The position numbers and the translations under genes are program-made. The notes below the pieces were generated by a model. The model was not told where the DNA came from. It made no database searches and saw only the letters and a list, made by a program, of their open reading frames with translations. A stretch of 38,533 nucleotides of DNA, taken from NCBI GenBank assembly GCA_023454175.1, contig JAEXRW010000024.1, positions 1-38,533 of the forward strand. Direction: 5' to 3'. The stretch is from Bacillota bacterium (GTDB lineage Bacteria; Bacillota; Clostridia; Christensenellales; JAEXRW01). This document shows positions 22,554 through 30,336 of the stretch, piece by piece; the first letter of the stretch is position 1, and each line of letters starts with the position of its first letter.

Positions 22554-24265
22554 CGTTTCCGCATCAGGCTTGCTAGCGCCGCTCCCCCCGCCAGGGCCGC
22601 CGCTGCCAGCAGCAGGAGGGTGGGCGAAAAGTCCTGTCCGGTGGAAGGCAGCTCCGCCTCCCGGATGACGACGTCCACCGACTCGCTCTGTGCCCCCACG
22701 GTATACGTCACATGCGCCGTGCCGGACTTGAGTCCCGTAAACTCGTTGCCGTTTCTGGAAAGCAGCGTGGTGTCAAAGGTCCATTCGCCTGCCTCCAGGT
22801 TCGGCGTGATCGTAATGCGCCCGCCGGTATAAATTTGCCCGTTGGCGGGGGAGACCGACAGGGTAAGCGCATCGGAAATGACGACGTCCACGGTTTCACT
22901 CTGCTCGCCCACCGTATACGCCACATGCGCCGTGCCGGGCTGCAGTCCCGTAAACTCGTTGCCGTTTCTGGAAAGGAGCTCGCTGTCAAAGGTCCATTCG
23001 CCATTCTCCAGGTTTGGCGTGATGGTGATGCGCCCGCCTGTGTAGATATGGTTGTCTGACGGGGATGACGAAAGCTGAAGCGCCTGCGATATGGCAATGT
23101 CCACCGATTCGCTCTGCCAGCCTGCGGTGTAGGTCACGTGCGCCGTGCCGGGCTTCAGTCCCGTAAACACGTTGCCGCTCCTGGAAAGAAGCGTGGCGTC
23201 AAAGGTCCAATCGCCCCCCTCCACGTTCGGCGCGATCGTAATGCTTCCGCCCGTGTAGATCTGCAGACTGGAAGGCGAGGGTGTGAGCGCCAGAAACGGT
23301 ATGAACGGGATTCCGTTGCTCCCGGCGTAAGCCTGCGCCGTGGAGCCCTCATAGCCGTAGATGCCGTCGGAGGAAATATTCGTGTCATAAAAGACAGTTG
23401 ATCCAAACACGGCTGTTTTACTGTAGATGATGCAGCGCGATATACCGGAGTGATAGAACGCACAGCTGACGATCGAGGTCACGCTGCTGGGGATTGTGAT
23501 GTCGGTAAGCGCCGTCGCTCCATAAAACGCGTTTTCGCCTATGGTTTCCAAGCTGCTGGGGAGTGTGATGTCGGTAAGCGCCGCATCATTAAAGAACGCG
23601 CCCGTGCCTATGGTTGCCAGATGGCTTCCGGCTTCAAAATGCACACTGGACAGAGACGGGCAACCAGCGAATGCATAGTTAGTAATATCTGTCATGCCGC
23701 CCGGGATTGTGATACTGGTAAACGCCGATGAACTAAACGCTTGCTGGCCTATGGTTGTCAGCCGGCTTCCGGCGTCAAACGTCACGCTGGCCAGGGAGCC
23801 GCAACCCGAGAACGCGCAATCATGAATAGTGGTTACACTGCTGGGGAATGAAACGCTTTCGAGCGCCGTTCCCGAAAACGCGTAATCGCCTATGGTTGCC
23901 AGCTGGCTTCCGGCTTCAAATGTCACGCTGGTCAGGGAGTTGCAATACGAGAACGCGTAAGTATCAATAGCGGTAACGCTGCCGGGTATTGTAACGCTGG
24001 TGATCTCCCTTGCACAAAACGCGTATTGGCCTATCTCTGTAACGGTCTTGCCGTCCAGCGTGCCCGGTATCGGCAAATCGCCGGTTAGCCAATCCGTGGG
24101 GCTGTCAATCCTGAGCGTTCCGTCGGCCAGCTCGGTCCAGTTAAATATGCCTGTCGTGCCGGTGCTGCCGGGGGCGGCCCGGGCTATGCAGGGTATCGAC
24201 GCGAATACCAAAAAAGCGATGGCAGACGCTGCGATCCAAAGGGTGATTCCGGATTTCCGCTTCAT
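22532..24265 (-). CDS. BspA-like leucine-rich-repeat surface protein with LPSTG sorting signal
   Basis: 577 residues from the ATG preceded by AGGGG at 9 nt (a TTG 10 codons upstream opens the longer frame). A signal peptide of about 32 residues is followed by LRR_5 repeats (about 50-300) of the S-V-T-F-x-x-G-S-x-L-x-T-I-G-x-x-A-F type found in BspA-like adhesins. Then come three nearly identical 71-residue repeats, each with I-Y-T-G-G-x-I-T-I and N-x-F-T-G-L-x-x-G-T-A-H-V. The end is E-L-P-S-T-G-Q-D, a hydrophobic helix and an R-K-R-R-R-Q-R tail: a sortase substrate anchored to peptidoglycan. Expected role: adhesion or surface binding. No sortase gene lies in the window. The 71-codon repeats show as a 213-bp DNA period between about 22650 and 23290. 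Confidence 0.9.
   Translation of the reverse strand: MKRKSGITLWIAASAIAFLVFASIPCIARAAPGSTGTTGIFNWTELADGTLRIDSPTDWLTGDLPIPGTLDGKTVTEIGQYAFCAREITSVTIPGSVTAIDTYAFSYCNSLTSVTFEAGSQLATIGDYAFSGTALESVSFPSSVTTIHDCAFSGCGSLASVTFDAGSRLTTIGQQAFSSSAFTSITIPGGMTDITNYAFAGCPSLSSVHFEAGSHLATIGTGAFFNDAALTDITLPSSLETIGENAFYGATALTDITIPSSVTSIVSCAFYHSGISRCIIYSKTAVFGSTVFYDTNISSDGIYGYEGSTAQAYAGSNGIPFIPFLALTPSPSSLQIYTGGSITIAPNVEGGDWTFDATLLSRSGNVFTGLKPGTAHVTYTAGWQSESVDIAISQALQLSSSPSDNHIYTGGRITITPNLENGEWTFDSELLSRNGNEFTGLQPGTAHVAYTVGEQSETVDVVISDALTLSVSPANGQIYTGGRITITPNLEAGEWTFDTTLLSRNGNEFTGLKSGTAHVTYTVGAQSESVDVVIREAELPSTGQDFSPTLLLLAAAALAGGAALASLMRKRRRQRAG
22650..23290 (-). repeat. Three 213-bp tandem repeats inside the surface-protein gene
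   Basis: The string CCGTAAACTCGTTGCCG starts at 22735 and 22948, and a near copy starts at 23161: two exact 213-bp steps (71 codons). The first two copies are the more similar pair, so the newest duplication lies nearest the cell-wall anchor. Confidence 0.85.
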
Positions 24266-24726
24266 TCTTTTGTACCCCTGTTCTTGTGTGTTCAATTGAT
24301 CACAGCTGCGTTTCTTCCCTGAAGCATATGAGAGGGGATCCTTTCCCCCATGGGCCCCGCGATAGTCTTATAGTTATCCGTATTAATATAATGGTTTTTG
24401 TGTTTTAATAATAGCATTCTTGCGCAACATGTCGGATTTTCGACGCAAACGGTAAAAATACATCTGCGATTTACAAATGCTTGTTTGCAAAGCAATATGA
24501 TATAGTGGCTGAAAGCAAACCGAGCAAAACAAGACTGGGTGCGTGAATAAAGGTCTATTAATATTGAACATGGGCGATAGTTCAGGTTGGTAATCTGAAA
24601 TAGATTGGCTTCACGATTACACCCTAACCGCATTACCTGCTTTCGCTGATATCGTTCATAGCCCTCTTTTTGAAGTTTAAAAAATATATGGGGGACAATT
24701 CCAAATAGGTTCTGATTCGCCGAAAT
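24266..24726. other. AT-rich intergenic stretch between the surface-protein gene and the tRNA terminator
   Basis: About 460 nt without an SD-preceded open frame. The longer open frames crossing it run through the tRNA gene or lack start signals. I see no clear promoter, RNA gene or repeat here. Confidence 0.5.
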
Positions 24727-24769
24727 AAACAAACCCCGTTTCTGCTTAATGCACAAACAGGGTTTGTTT
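24727..24769 (-). terminator. Terminator of tRNA-Ser
   Basis: On the minus strand AAACAAACCC and GTTT pair with AAAC and GGGTTTGTTT (one internal mismatch), starting at the last base of the CCA end and followed by ATTTCG. Stem about 15 bp. Confidence 0.85.
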
Positions 24770-24857
24770 GGCGGAGAGGGTGGGATTCGAACCCACGTGA
24801 GGTTTCCCTCAAACTGATTTCGAGTCAGCCCCGTTATGACCGCTTCGATACCTCTCC
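24769..24857 (-). tRNA. tRNA-Ser (anticodon CGA), CCA encoded
   Basis: 89 nt. Acceptor stem GGAGAGG/CCTCTCC (7 bp), discriminator G, genomic CCA. Anticodon stem GCTGA/TCAGT with loop CTCGAAA, so the anticodon is CGA, reading UCG. A long variable arm TGAGG-GAAA-CCTCA makes it class II, as for serine. T arm GTGGG-TTCGAAT-CCCAC is consensus. Promoter at 24890-24918 and a directly abutting terminator make it a single-gene transcription unit. Confidence 0.97.
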
Positions 24858-24889
24858 ATGCATCGACTATTTGATTGCCGCGAGAATGA

Positions 24890-24918
24890 ATTATAGCACA
24901 ATGCGACTTCTTGTTCAA
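24890..24918 (-). promoter_or_regulatory. Promoter of tRNA-Ser
   Basis: On the minus strand: TTGAAC at 24918-24913, a 17-nt spacer, perfect TATAAT at 24895-24890; start point about 25 nt before the mature 5' end. Confidence 0.85.
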
Positions 24919-25000
24919 TATGCAAGACCAACCAGTACGAATTTGTTCAGTAAAGATTTCATCTTTGATCATATATATTACCTGACCCAAATGTGAAATA

Positions 25001-25023
25001 AAAAGCCGCGGGGTTACCGCGGC
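25001..25023 (-). terminator. Terminator of the Big_2 protein gene
   Basis: Perfect 7-bp stem GCCGCGG/CCGCGGC with 5-nt loop, then TTTTTATTT on the minus strand. Confidence 0.85.
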
Positions 25024-25074
25024 CTTGGCAAATCAAATCTGCTTGAATTGATTGAGAAAAATCAATCTATAATC

Positions 25075-26616
25075 TTATAATATTTCTTGTGCCCCGGTAC
25101 CATCGATCCTGACTCGCCAAATATCCTTTTCAAAATGTATTTGATTAGGAGGATCTTTGCCGTAAAATATCCAACCATTTGAGATCATATAAAAATCATA
25201 GGTTTCTTTAATAACCCGTTCATTCCCTGAGCCGTCCTTTTTTACTCTGTACAAAGATTCATTCTCATAGTAGATCCAATCTCCCTGTATACCGATTAGC
25301 TTGATGTAGCCATTATATGCATCGTTGCTGTTGCTGAATATAGTTGTGTTATTCCTGCATATCTTCGGCGTGTGGTTTATGGTAGTAGCCTCTGCGTCAT
25401 AATAAACGCCTTCATTATCGGGGATAACAGTATATATATTTTCGGTATATCTGTCTGAAACTTCTTGATGATCCTGGCCATCGGTGTTGCAGGAATTTAA
25501 CTCGGCTTGATGTTCTTGCATATTCGTATAATAGATTCTATTATTATAAACTGCCATGATATGGAGAATCGGTTGGCTTTCAATAATGAGCGTTTCTTTT
25601 GTGCCGTCAATATTTCTCTTAAAGATCTTGTATGGTTTAAACGCATAATTCGTAGTGTCGTGTGTTTGATAATAGATCATATTATTATAAACGAACAAAT
25701 CATTTATCTGTTGCTTTTCACCCACGGCTACGATCTGCGCTTTCTGGGAGCCGTCTGAAAGCATCCTGAATATTTTGTTGCTTGGCCATCCTCCTTCATT
25801 GTAGGGGACATAATAAATCCAGTTGTCTGATATAGTAAACTCGCTAATATGGTCCGAATTAATAACTTTTTTTTCTGTTCCGTCGGCATGCATTTTAATA
25901 AGGGCATGTGTAGAATCCGGCAATTTTCCTTCTATGTAAACCCAATCATCTTTTGCTTTAAAGCTGGAAGGATCGATTGAGCGAATAACTGGAGCGGGAG
26001 GTACTGTGCCTACCCGTACCGTACATTTATCAGACTTTCCGCTTCCGTCGGCAGCGGTACAGGTGATCGTACAGGTGCCTGTTCCCTTTGCAGTGACCGT
26101 GCCGGAAGATGAGACAGTAGCGATCCTTGTATTGTTGCTGCTCCATTTTACTTTTCTATTGCTTGCCGTTGTCGGCAAAACCGTTGCCTTTAACCGGTAT
26201 GTCTTTCCTCTTTTCGTAAGATTGACAGTATGCGTATTCAGAGTTACCTTTCCTACATACTGCTTGACGGTTATTCTGCATGTGGCATTTTTGCGGCTGC
26301 CATCATTGGCTTTTACAGTGATTGTTGCAGTACCGCCCGCCACTGTTGATACCAGGCCTGTATTTGAAACGGTCGCTACACGTGTATTGCTTGATTTCCA
26401 GGTTAATTGTTTGTTGCTGGCATTTGCCGGTTTGATGGTGGCAATGAGTTGAAGGGTCTTGCCAAATAAAATGGTTGCACTCTTTTTGTTGAGCGTTATG
26501 CTCTTAATTTTGATAGTTCCGGTCGCTTCATATGTTTGGGGTGCTACTGTCATTACAGAAAAGATCAATGCAATGGTCACAAAGGCAGAAAGAATACCCG
26601 TAAACACCTTTTTCAC
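25075..26616 (-). CDS. Secreted protein with two Big_2 Ig-like domains and a DUF5050-like propeller region
   Basis: 513 residues from a GTG start: GGAGG 8 nt upstream, and M-K-K-V-F-T-G-I-L-S begins a good signal peptide, whereas the open frame extends 61 non-coding codons further. Residues about 34-117 and 120-200 are two Big_2 domains (I-T-L-N-K-K-S-A-T-I, then W-K/S-S-S/N-N-T-R-V/I-A-T-V-S). Residues about 215-513 hold repeated W-I-Y-Y-x-N / Y-R-V/M-x-x-D-G-S units, the pattern of DUF5050 and similar beta-propellers. No sorting signal or lipobox, so it is secreted or loosely wall-bound. The gene is markedly AT-richer than the surface protein next to it, pointing to a separate origin. Function unknown; extracellular binding is the usual guess. 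Confidence 0.85.
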   Translation of the reverse strand: MKKVFTGILSAFVTIALIFSVMTVAPQTYEATGTIKIKSITLNKKSATILFGKTLQLIATIKPANASNKQLTWKSSNTRVATVSNTGLVSTVAGGTATITVKANDGSRKNATCRITVKQYVGKVTLNTHTVNLTKRGKTYRLKATVLPTTASNRKVKWSSNNTRIATVSSSGTVTAKGTGTCTITCTAADGSGKSDKCTVRVGTVPPAPVIRSIDPSSFKAKDDWVYIEGKLPDSTHALIKMHADGTEKKVINSDHISEFTISDNWIYYVPYNEGGWPSNKIFRMLSDGSQKAQIVAVGEKQQINDLFVYNNMIYYQTHDTTNYAFKPYKIFKRNIDGTKETLIIESQPILHIMAVYNNRIYYTNMQEHQAELNSCNTDGQDHQEVSDRYTENIYTVIPDNEGVYYDAEATTINHTPKICRNNTTIFSNSNDAYNGYIKLIGIQGDWIYYENESLYRVKKDGSGNERVIKETYDFYMISNGWIFYGKDPPNQIHFEKDIWRVRIDGTGAQEIL

Positions 26617-26847
26617 AAACAATACCTCCACATCCATAATCCCACATAAACTGTTGATATGGTATACGCTACCTAAATATAGCATTCTGTAAAATGAGAT
26701 ATCAAGCAAAATGTATAATATATCTATTTGGGTATACGTTAGAAACCGGAATACTTCTTGTGTAACGGTTATTTGAAATGCCTGAGTCAGGTTAGTCAAA
26801 ATGATTCAAATTATAAATGATAAGGTTGGTTATTAATATTCTTGATT

Positions 26848-27282
26848 CTACAGCATCTTCAGCCGCAGCGAGTCCGGGTTCACCATCAAGCCCAGCGCCT
26901 GCAGCATCTCGTCGTACCTGCGTGTATATTCCGCGTTTCCGGCATTGAGGGCCTTCGCGATGATATTTTCGTATTGGTTCACCTGCATGAATTCATCCGG
27001 CTCCGGGATGAGGATCTTTTCATTTTCATATCCGGGCACGCCTTCGATATGCACCAGCCAGATGGGCAGGCAGACGGATTTGGACATCTCCATGATGTTG
27101 TGCTTCCGCGCCGAGCCTTCGGGTATACCCAGCTTCCGCAGCCATTTTTCGGTATAGGGAAGGAAGCCATAGTCCTGGTCCATTTTTACGATCACGCCCA
27201 GGGCTTTGGCGCAGTGGTACAGGCGGTTGTTGTAGTGCCATTCACAGTTCCCGAAAAGCATCATCAGTTCTTCGTGGCGCAT
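26848..27282 (-). CDS. Uncharacterised 144-residue protein
   Basis: I do not recognise the family. It is a soluble-looking protein without signal peptide or TM, beginning M-R-H-E-E-L-M-M-L-F-G-N and rich in aromatic and charged residues, with a single Cys pair (C13, C24) that is not a metal motif. Codon use (C/G-ending) and an uninterrupted frame of full length support coding. The SD is weak (AAGGCG about 11 nt before ATG). It stands alone between the AT-rich Big_2 gene and the divergently oriented small Cys-rich gene. Confidence 0.65.
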   Translation of the reverse strand: MRHEELMMLFGNCEWHYNNRLYHCAKALGVIVKMDQDYGFLPYTEKWLRKLGIPEGSARKHNIMEMSKSVCLPIWLVHIEGVPGYENEKILIPEPDEFMQVNQYENIIAKALNAGNAEYTRRYDEMLQALGLMVNPDSLRLKML

Positions 27283-27468
27283 GCTCTTTTTTTCGCCTTC
27301 ATTCTGGTATTTGCGTTAAAATATGCTTTTGCTTGATTATATAACATATATCGGCATATTGTAAGGGTAATATTAACTTATCGGTTAGTTTGCATTGGAT
27401 TAAATGCAATGCCCGTTTCGGGTTATATATAATAAGGAAACATTTTGGATCGTTTTGGAGGATAGCAT

Positions 27469-27711
27469 ATGCCCGTGAAATACTGCCCCGGTGCCGCCAA
27501 CCTCACCGGCACCCCCACGTTGAAGGTGAAGCAGTGCCCCTCCTGCGGCGCCGATGTGGAGCTTTTCTCTACCGATGTCCAGGTGCCCTGCGGCGTTTGC
27601 GGCTTCATCGTATATAACGATATCCAGTCCTGCATCCGCTGGTGTAAATTCGCCAAGGAATGCATCGGGGAGGAGCTGTATGAGCAGCTCACGCAGCGGC
27701 CTGCTGAATGA
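27469..27711 (+). CDS. Small Cys-rich zinc-ribbon protein
   Basis: 80 residues. A zinc ribbon is evident from C23-P-S-C26 and C41-G-V-C44, and three more cysteines follow as C55-x3-C59-x5-C65, with C6 near the N-terminus. The second cluster could hold another metal or an Fe-S centre. GGAGG 7 nt before the ATG is a strong SD, and TATAAT lies at 27428-27433 without a good -35. Function unknown. Small proteins ending W-C-K-F-A-K-E-C-I-G occur in clostridia, in my recollection, without an assigned role. Confidence 0.75.
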   Translation: MPVKYCPGAANLTGTPTLKVKQCPSCGADVELFSTDVQVPCGVCGFIVYNDIQSCIRWCKFAKECIGEELYEQLTQRPAE

Positions 27712-27972
27712 GGTGAAGGCTCTATCTGCTTTCAACGCAGGCAGTTGTTTGGAGCGTTTGAATGGATGAAAACGGATATTTCCCCCGGACCCGCCCTCAT
27801 CACCGGTAACGTGCCATGCTTTCGATGCCCTTCCCGTCATTCAACCGGGATCATGTCTCGCGCTTCTCCCATTTTGGCCCGCATGCATCCTTTCAGCCTC
27901 TCCATAGGTTGATATTCTGCTGTTTTTGTTTTAGAATTGGGTATTGTGTAAACCGCAAAACGGAGGATGCTT

Positions 27973-30132
27973 ATGGATATCGCGCAGGTCCTTTCCAAAG
28001 AATTTACCATGAACCCCGCCCATGTGGGTAATATCATCGGCCTCATCGATGAAGGCAGCACCATCCCCTTCATCGCCCGCTACCGCAAGGAGCTTACGGG
28101 CTCCGTGGATGACCAGGTGCTGCGTTCCCTCGCGGACCGCCTGCAGTACCTCAGGAACCTGGAGAAGCGCAAGGCCGAGGTCGTCGCATCCATCACGGAG
28201 CAGGGCAAGATGACGGAGGAGCTGGCTGCGGCTATCGCCGCGGCGCAGACGCTGGCCGAGGTGGAGGACCTGTACCGTCCCTATAAACCCAAGCGGCGCA
28301 CGCGCGCCACCATCGCCCGCGAAAAAGGGCTGGAGCCCCTGGCGCAGGCCATCTTCGCGCAGGATATAAAGACCGGCACATTGGAAGCACTCGCCCTGCC
28401 CTATGTAAATGAAGAAAAAGGCGTCGCCGCATGGGAGGATGCCGTTGCGGGCGCGCGGGATATCATCGCCGAAGACATCTCCGATGATGCGGAGATCCGC
28501 AAGCAGCTCAAACGCCTCATCCATGCTGAAGCGCTGGTGGTGACCAGGGCTGTAAAGAAAGAGGATTCCGTCTACAGCATGTATTATGAATATAGCGAGC
28601 CCGTGAAAAAGCTCCCCAGCCACCGTATCCTCGCCATCAACCGCGGGGAAAAGGAGGAGTTCCTGAAGGTCACGCTCGAGCTGAACGCCGAACCGGCCCT
28701 TGCCATTTTGGATAAAGCCGTGGTCAAACCCGGCTCGATCACCACTGAAACGGTACGGGAAGCCGCGCAGGATGCCTGGGACAGGCTGATCTTCCCTTCG
28801 CTGGAGCGGGAGACGCGTGCGGGCCTGACGGATACCGCCAGCGAGCAGGCCATCCGGATGTTCGGGTTGAATTTGAAGCCGCTCCTGATGCAGCCCCCCG
28901 TGAAGGGCAAGGTAACACTGGCACTGGATCCGGCCTACCGCACCGGCTGCAAGGTGGCCGTCGTGGATGAAACCGGCAAGGTGCTCGATACCGCCGTCGT
29001 CTACCCCACCCCGCCGCAAAACAAGGTGGAGGAGGCAAAGGCGGCGCTGAAAAGGCTGATAGAGAAGGACAAGGTGGATGTCATTTCCATAGGCAACGGC
29101 ACGGCGTCCAAGGAAACGGAGATCTTTGCAGCAGGTTTGATCAAGGAACTGGACCGCCAGGTCAGCTATATGGTGGTGAATGAAGCCGGCGCCTCCGTCT
29201 ATTCCGCTTCCAAATTGGGAGCCCAGGAGTTCCCGGATTTCGATGTGTCTTTGCGTAGTGCGGTCTCCATCGCGCGCCGCCTCCAGGACCCCCTGGCGGA
29301 ATTGGTGAAGATAGACCCCAAATCCATCGGCGTAGGCCAGTACCAGCATGATATGCCCCAGGCACGGCTGGACGAGACGCTCGGCGGCGTGGTGGAGGAT
29401 TGCGTCAATAGCGTGGGCGTGGACCTGAATACCGCCTCCCCCTCCCTGCTCTCCTATGTATCTGGGTTAACTGCTGCCACGGCGAAAAGCATCGTCGCCG
29501 TCCGGGAGGAAAAAGGCTCCTTCCACAGCCGCACCGAGCTGAAAAAGGTTCCCAAGCTCGGCCCCAAGGCGTTCGAACAGTGCGCGGGCTTCCTGCGCAT
29601 CCCCGGCGCGAAAAATATCATGGATAATACCTCCGTCCACCCCGAGTCGTATGACGCCGCGAAAAAGCTGCTGGTTCTCTTCGGTTTCACCGTGGAGGAC
29701 GTGGGGAAAAGTGTTTTGACGGCCCTTCCCGAAAAGGTGAAGGCGTACGGCCTGCAGAAGGCCGCGTCTGAATGCGGCGTAGGCGTCCCCACCCTGCAGG
29801 ATATCATCGCGGAGCTGCAAAAGCCCGGCCGGGACATCCGGGATGAATTGCCCCCGCCCCTGCTGCGTGAGGACATCATGGACCTGGCGGATCTGAAGCC
29901 CGGCATGGAGCTCACCGGCACAGTGCGAAATGTAATAGACTTCGGTGTTTTCGTGGATATCGGCGTGCACCAGGACGGCCTCGTGCATATATCGGAGCTG
30001 GCCGACAGGTTCATCCGCCACCCCTCCGAAGTGGTGAAGGTCGGGGATATCGTCAAGGTGCACGTTTTGAACGTGGACACGCAGAAAAAGCGCATCGCCC
30101 TATCCATGAAAAATGCCCTGAAGCCAAATTGA
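27973..30132 (+). CDS. tex: Tex-family RNA-binding transcription accessory protein
   Basis: 719 residues from the second ATG, which has GGAGG 6 nt upstream; the first ATG (27967) touches the SD. Domains in order: N-terminal helical Tex region with I-P-F-I-A-R-Y-R-K-E-L-T-G, a YqgF/RNase H-like domain starting L-A-L-D-P-A-Y-R-T-G-C-K, helix-hairpin-helix repeats (N-T-A-S-P-S-L-L-S-Y-V-S-G-L), and a C-terminal S1 domain (G-T-V-R-N-V-I-D-F-G-V-F-V-D-I-G to R-I-A-L-S-M). Full length and intact. Tex binds nucleic acid and is linked to transcription; it is widespread in bacteria. The gene stands alone. Confidence 0.97.
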   Translation: MDIAQVLSKEFTMNPAHVGNIIGLIDEGSTIPFIARYRKELTGSVDDQVLRSLADRLQYLRNLEKRKAEVVASITEQGKMTEELAAAIAAAQTLAEVEDLYRPYKPKRRTRATIAREKGLEPLAQAIFAQDIKTGTLEALALPYVNEEKGVAAWEDAVAGARDIIAEDISDDAEIRKQLKRLIHAEALVVTRAVKKEDSVYSMYYEYSEPVKKLPSHRILAINRGEKEEFLKVTLELNAEPALAILDKAVVKPGSITTETVREAAQDAWDRLIFPSLERETRAGLTDTASEQAIRMFGLNLKPLLMQPPVKGKVTLALDPAYRTGCKVAVVDETGKVLDTAVVYPTPPQNKVEEAKAALKRLIEKDKVDVISIGNGTASKETEIFAAGLIKELDRQVSYMVVNEAGASVYSASKLGAQEFPDFDVSLRSAVSIARRLQDPLAELVKIDPKSIGVGQYQHDMPQARLDETLGGVVEDCVNSVGVDLNTASPSLLSYVSGLTAATAKSIVAVREEKGSFHSRTELKKVPKLGPKAFEQCAGFLRIPGAKNIMDNTSVHPESYDAAKKLLVLFGFTVEDVGKSVLTALPEKVKAYGLQKAASECGVGVPTLQDIIAELQKPGRDIRDELPPPLLREDIMDLADLKPGMELTGTVRNVIDFGVFVDIGVHQDGLVHISELADRFIRHPSEVVKVGDIVKVHVLNVDTQKKRIALSMKNALKPN

Positions 30133-30336
30133 CGATTGAATAGAGATATGTGGGATGCTCGTGGCGCAGATTGCCGCGTTCTCATCCGGGGCCGCGCCCC
30201 CGATATTAAATTCATGCCGAAGGCATTCCTTCATTGTACATTGTACATTATAAATTATACATTTTTCGGTTCGCAAAACCTCGTGAACGCTCAATGATCT
30301 AATGTGAACCGTCAGATGTTGTACCCGGAGTAAGCT
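30133..30336 (+). other. tex to ABC-F intergenic region with ATTGTACATTGTACATTAT motif
   Basis: A 34-nt AT block at 30233-30266 contains two TGTACA palindromes in tandem and further TATA-like steps. No clear -35/-10 pair with 17-nt spacing or terminator seen. May hold the ABC-F promoter or a short dispersed repeat. Confidence 0.35.

Noticed and set aside
22424..24857. CRISPR-like array in the repeats near the surface-protein gene
   Set aside because: The 21-bp units are directly abutting without spacers and the 213-bp repeats are coding; no cas genes.
24292..24990. 232-codon frame through the tRNA-Ser gene
   Set aside because: It crosses the tRNA, its promoter and its terminator, and has no SD or domain.
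27931..29349. 472-codon minus-strand frame opposite tex
   Set aside because: A shadow of third-position GC bias in tex; no SD and no domain.
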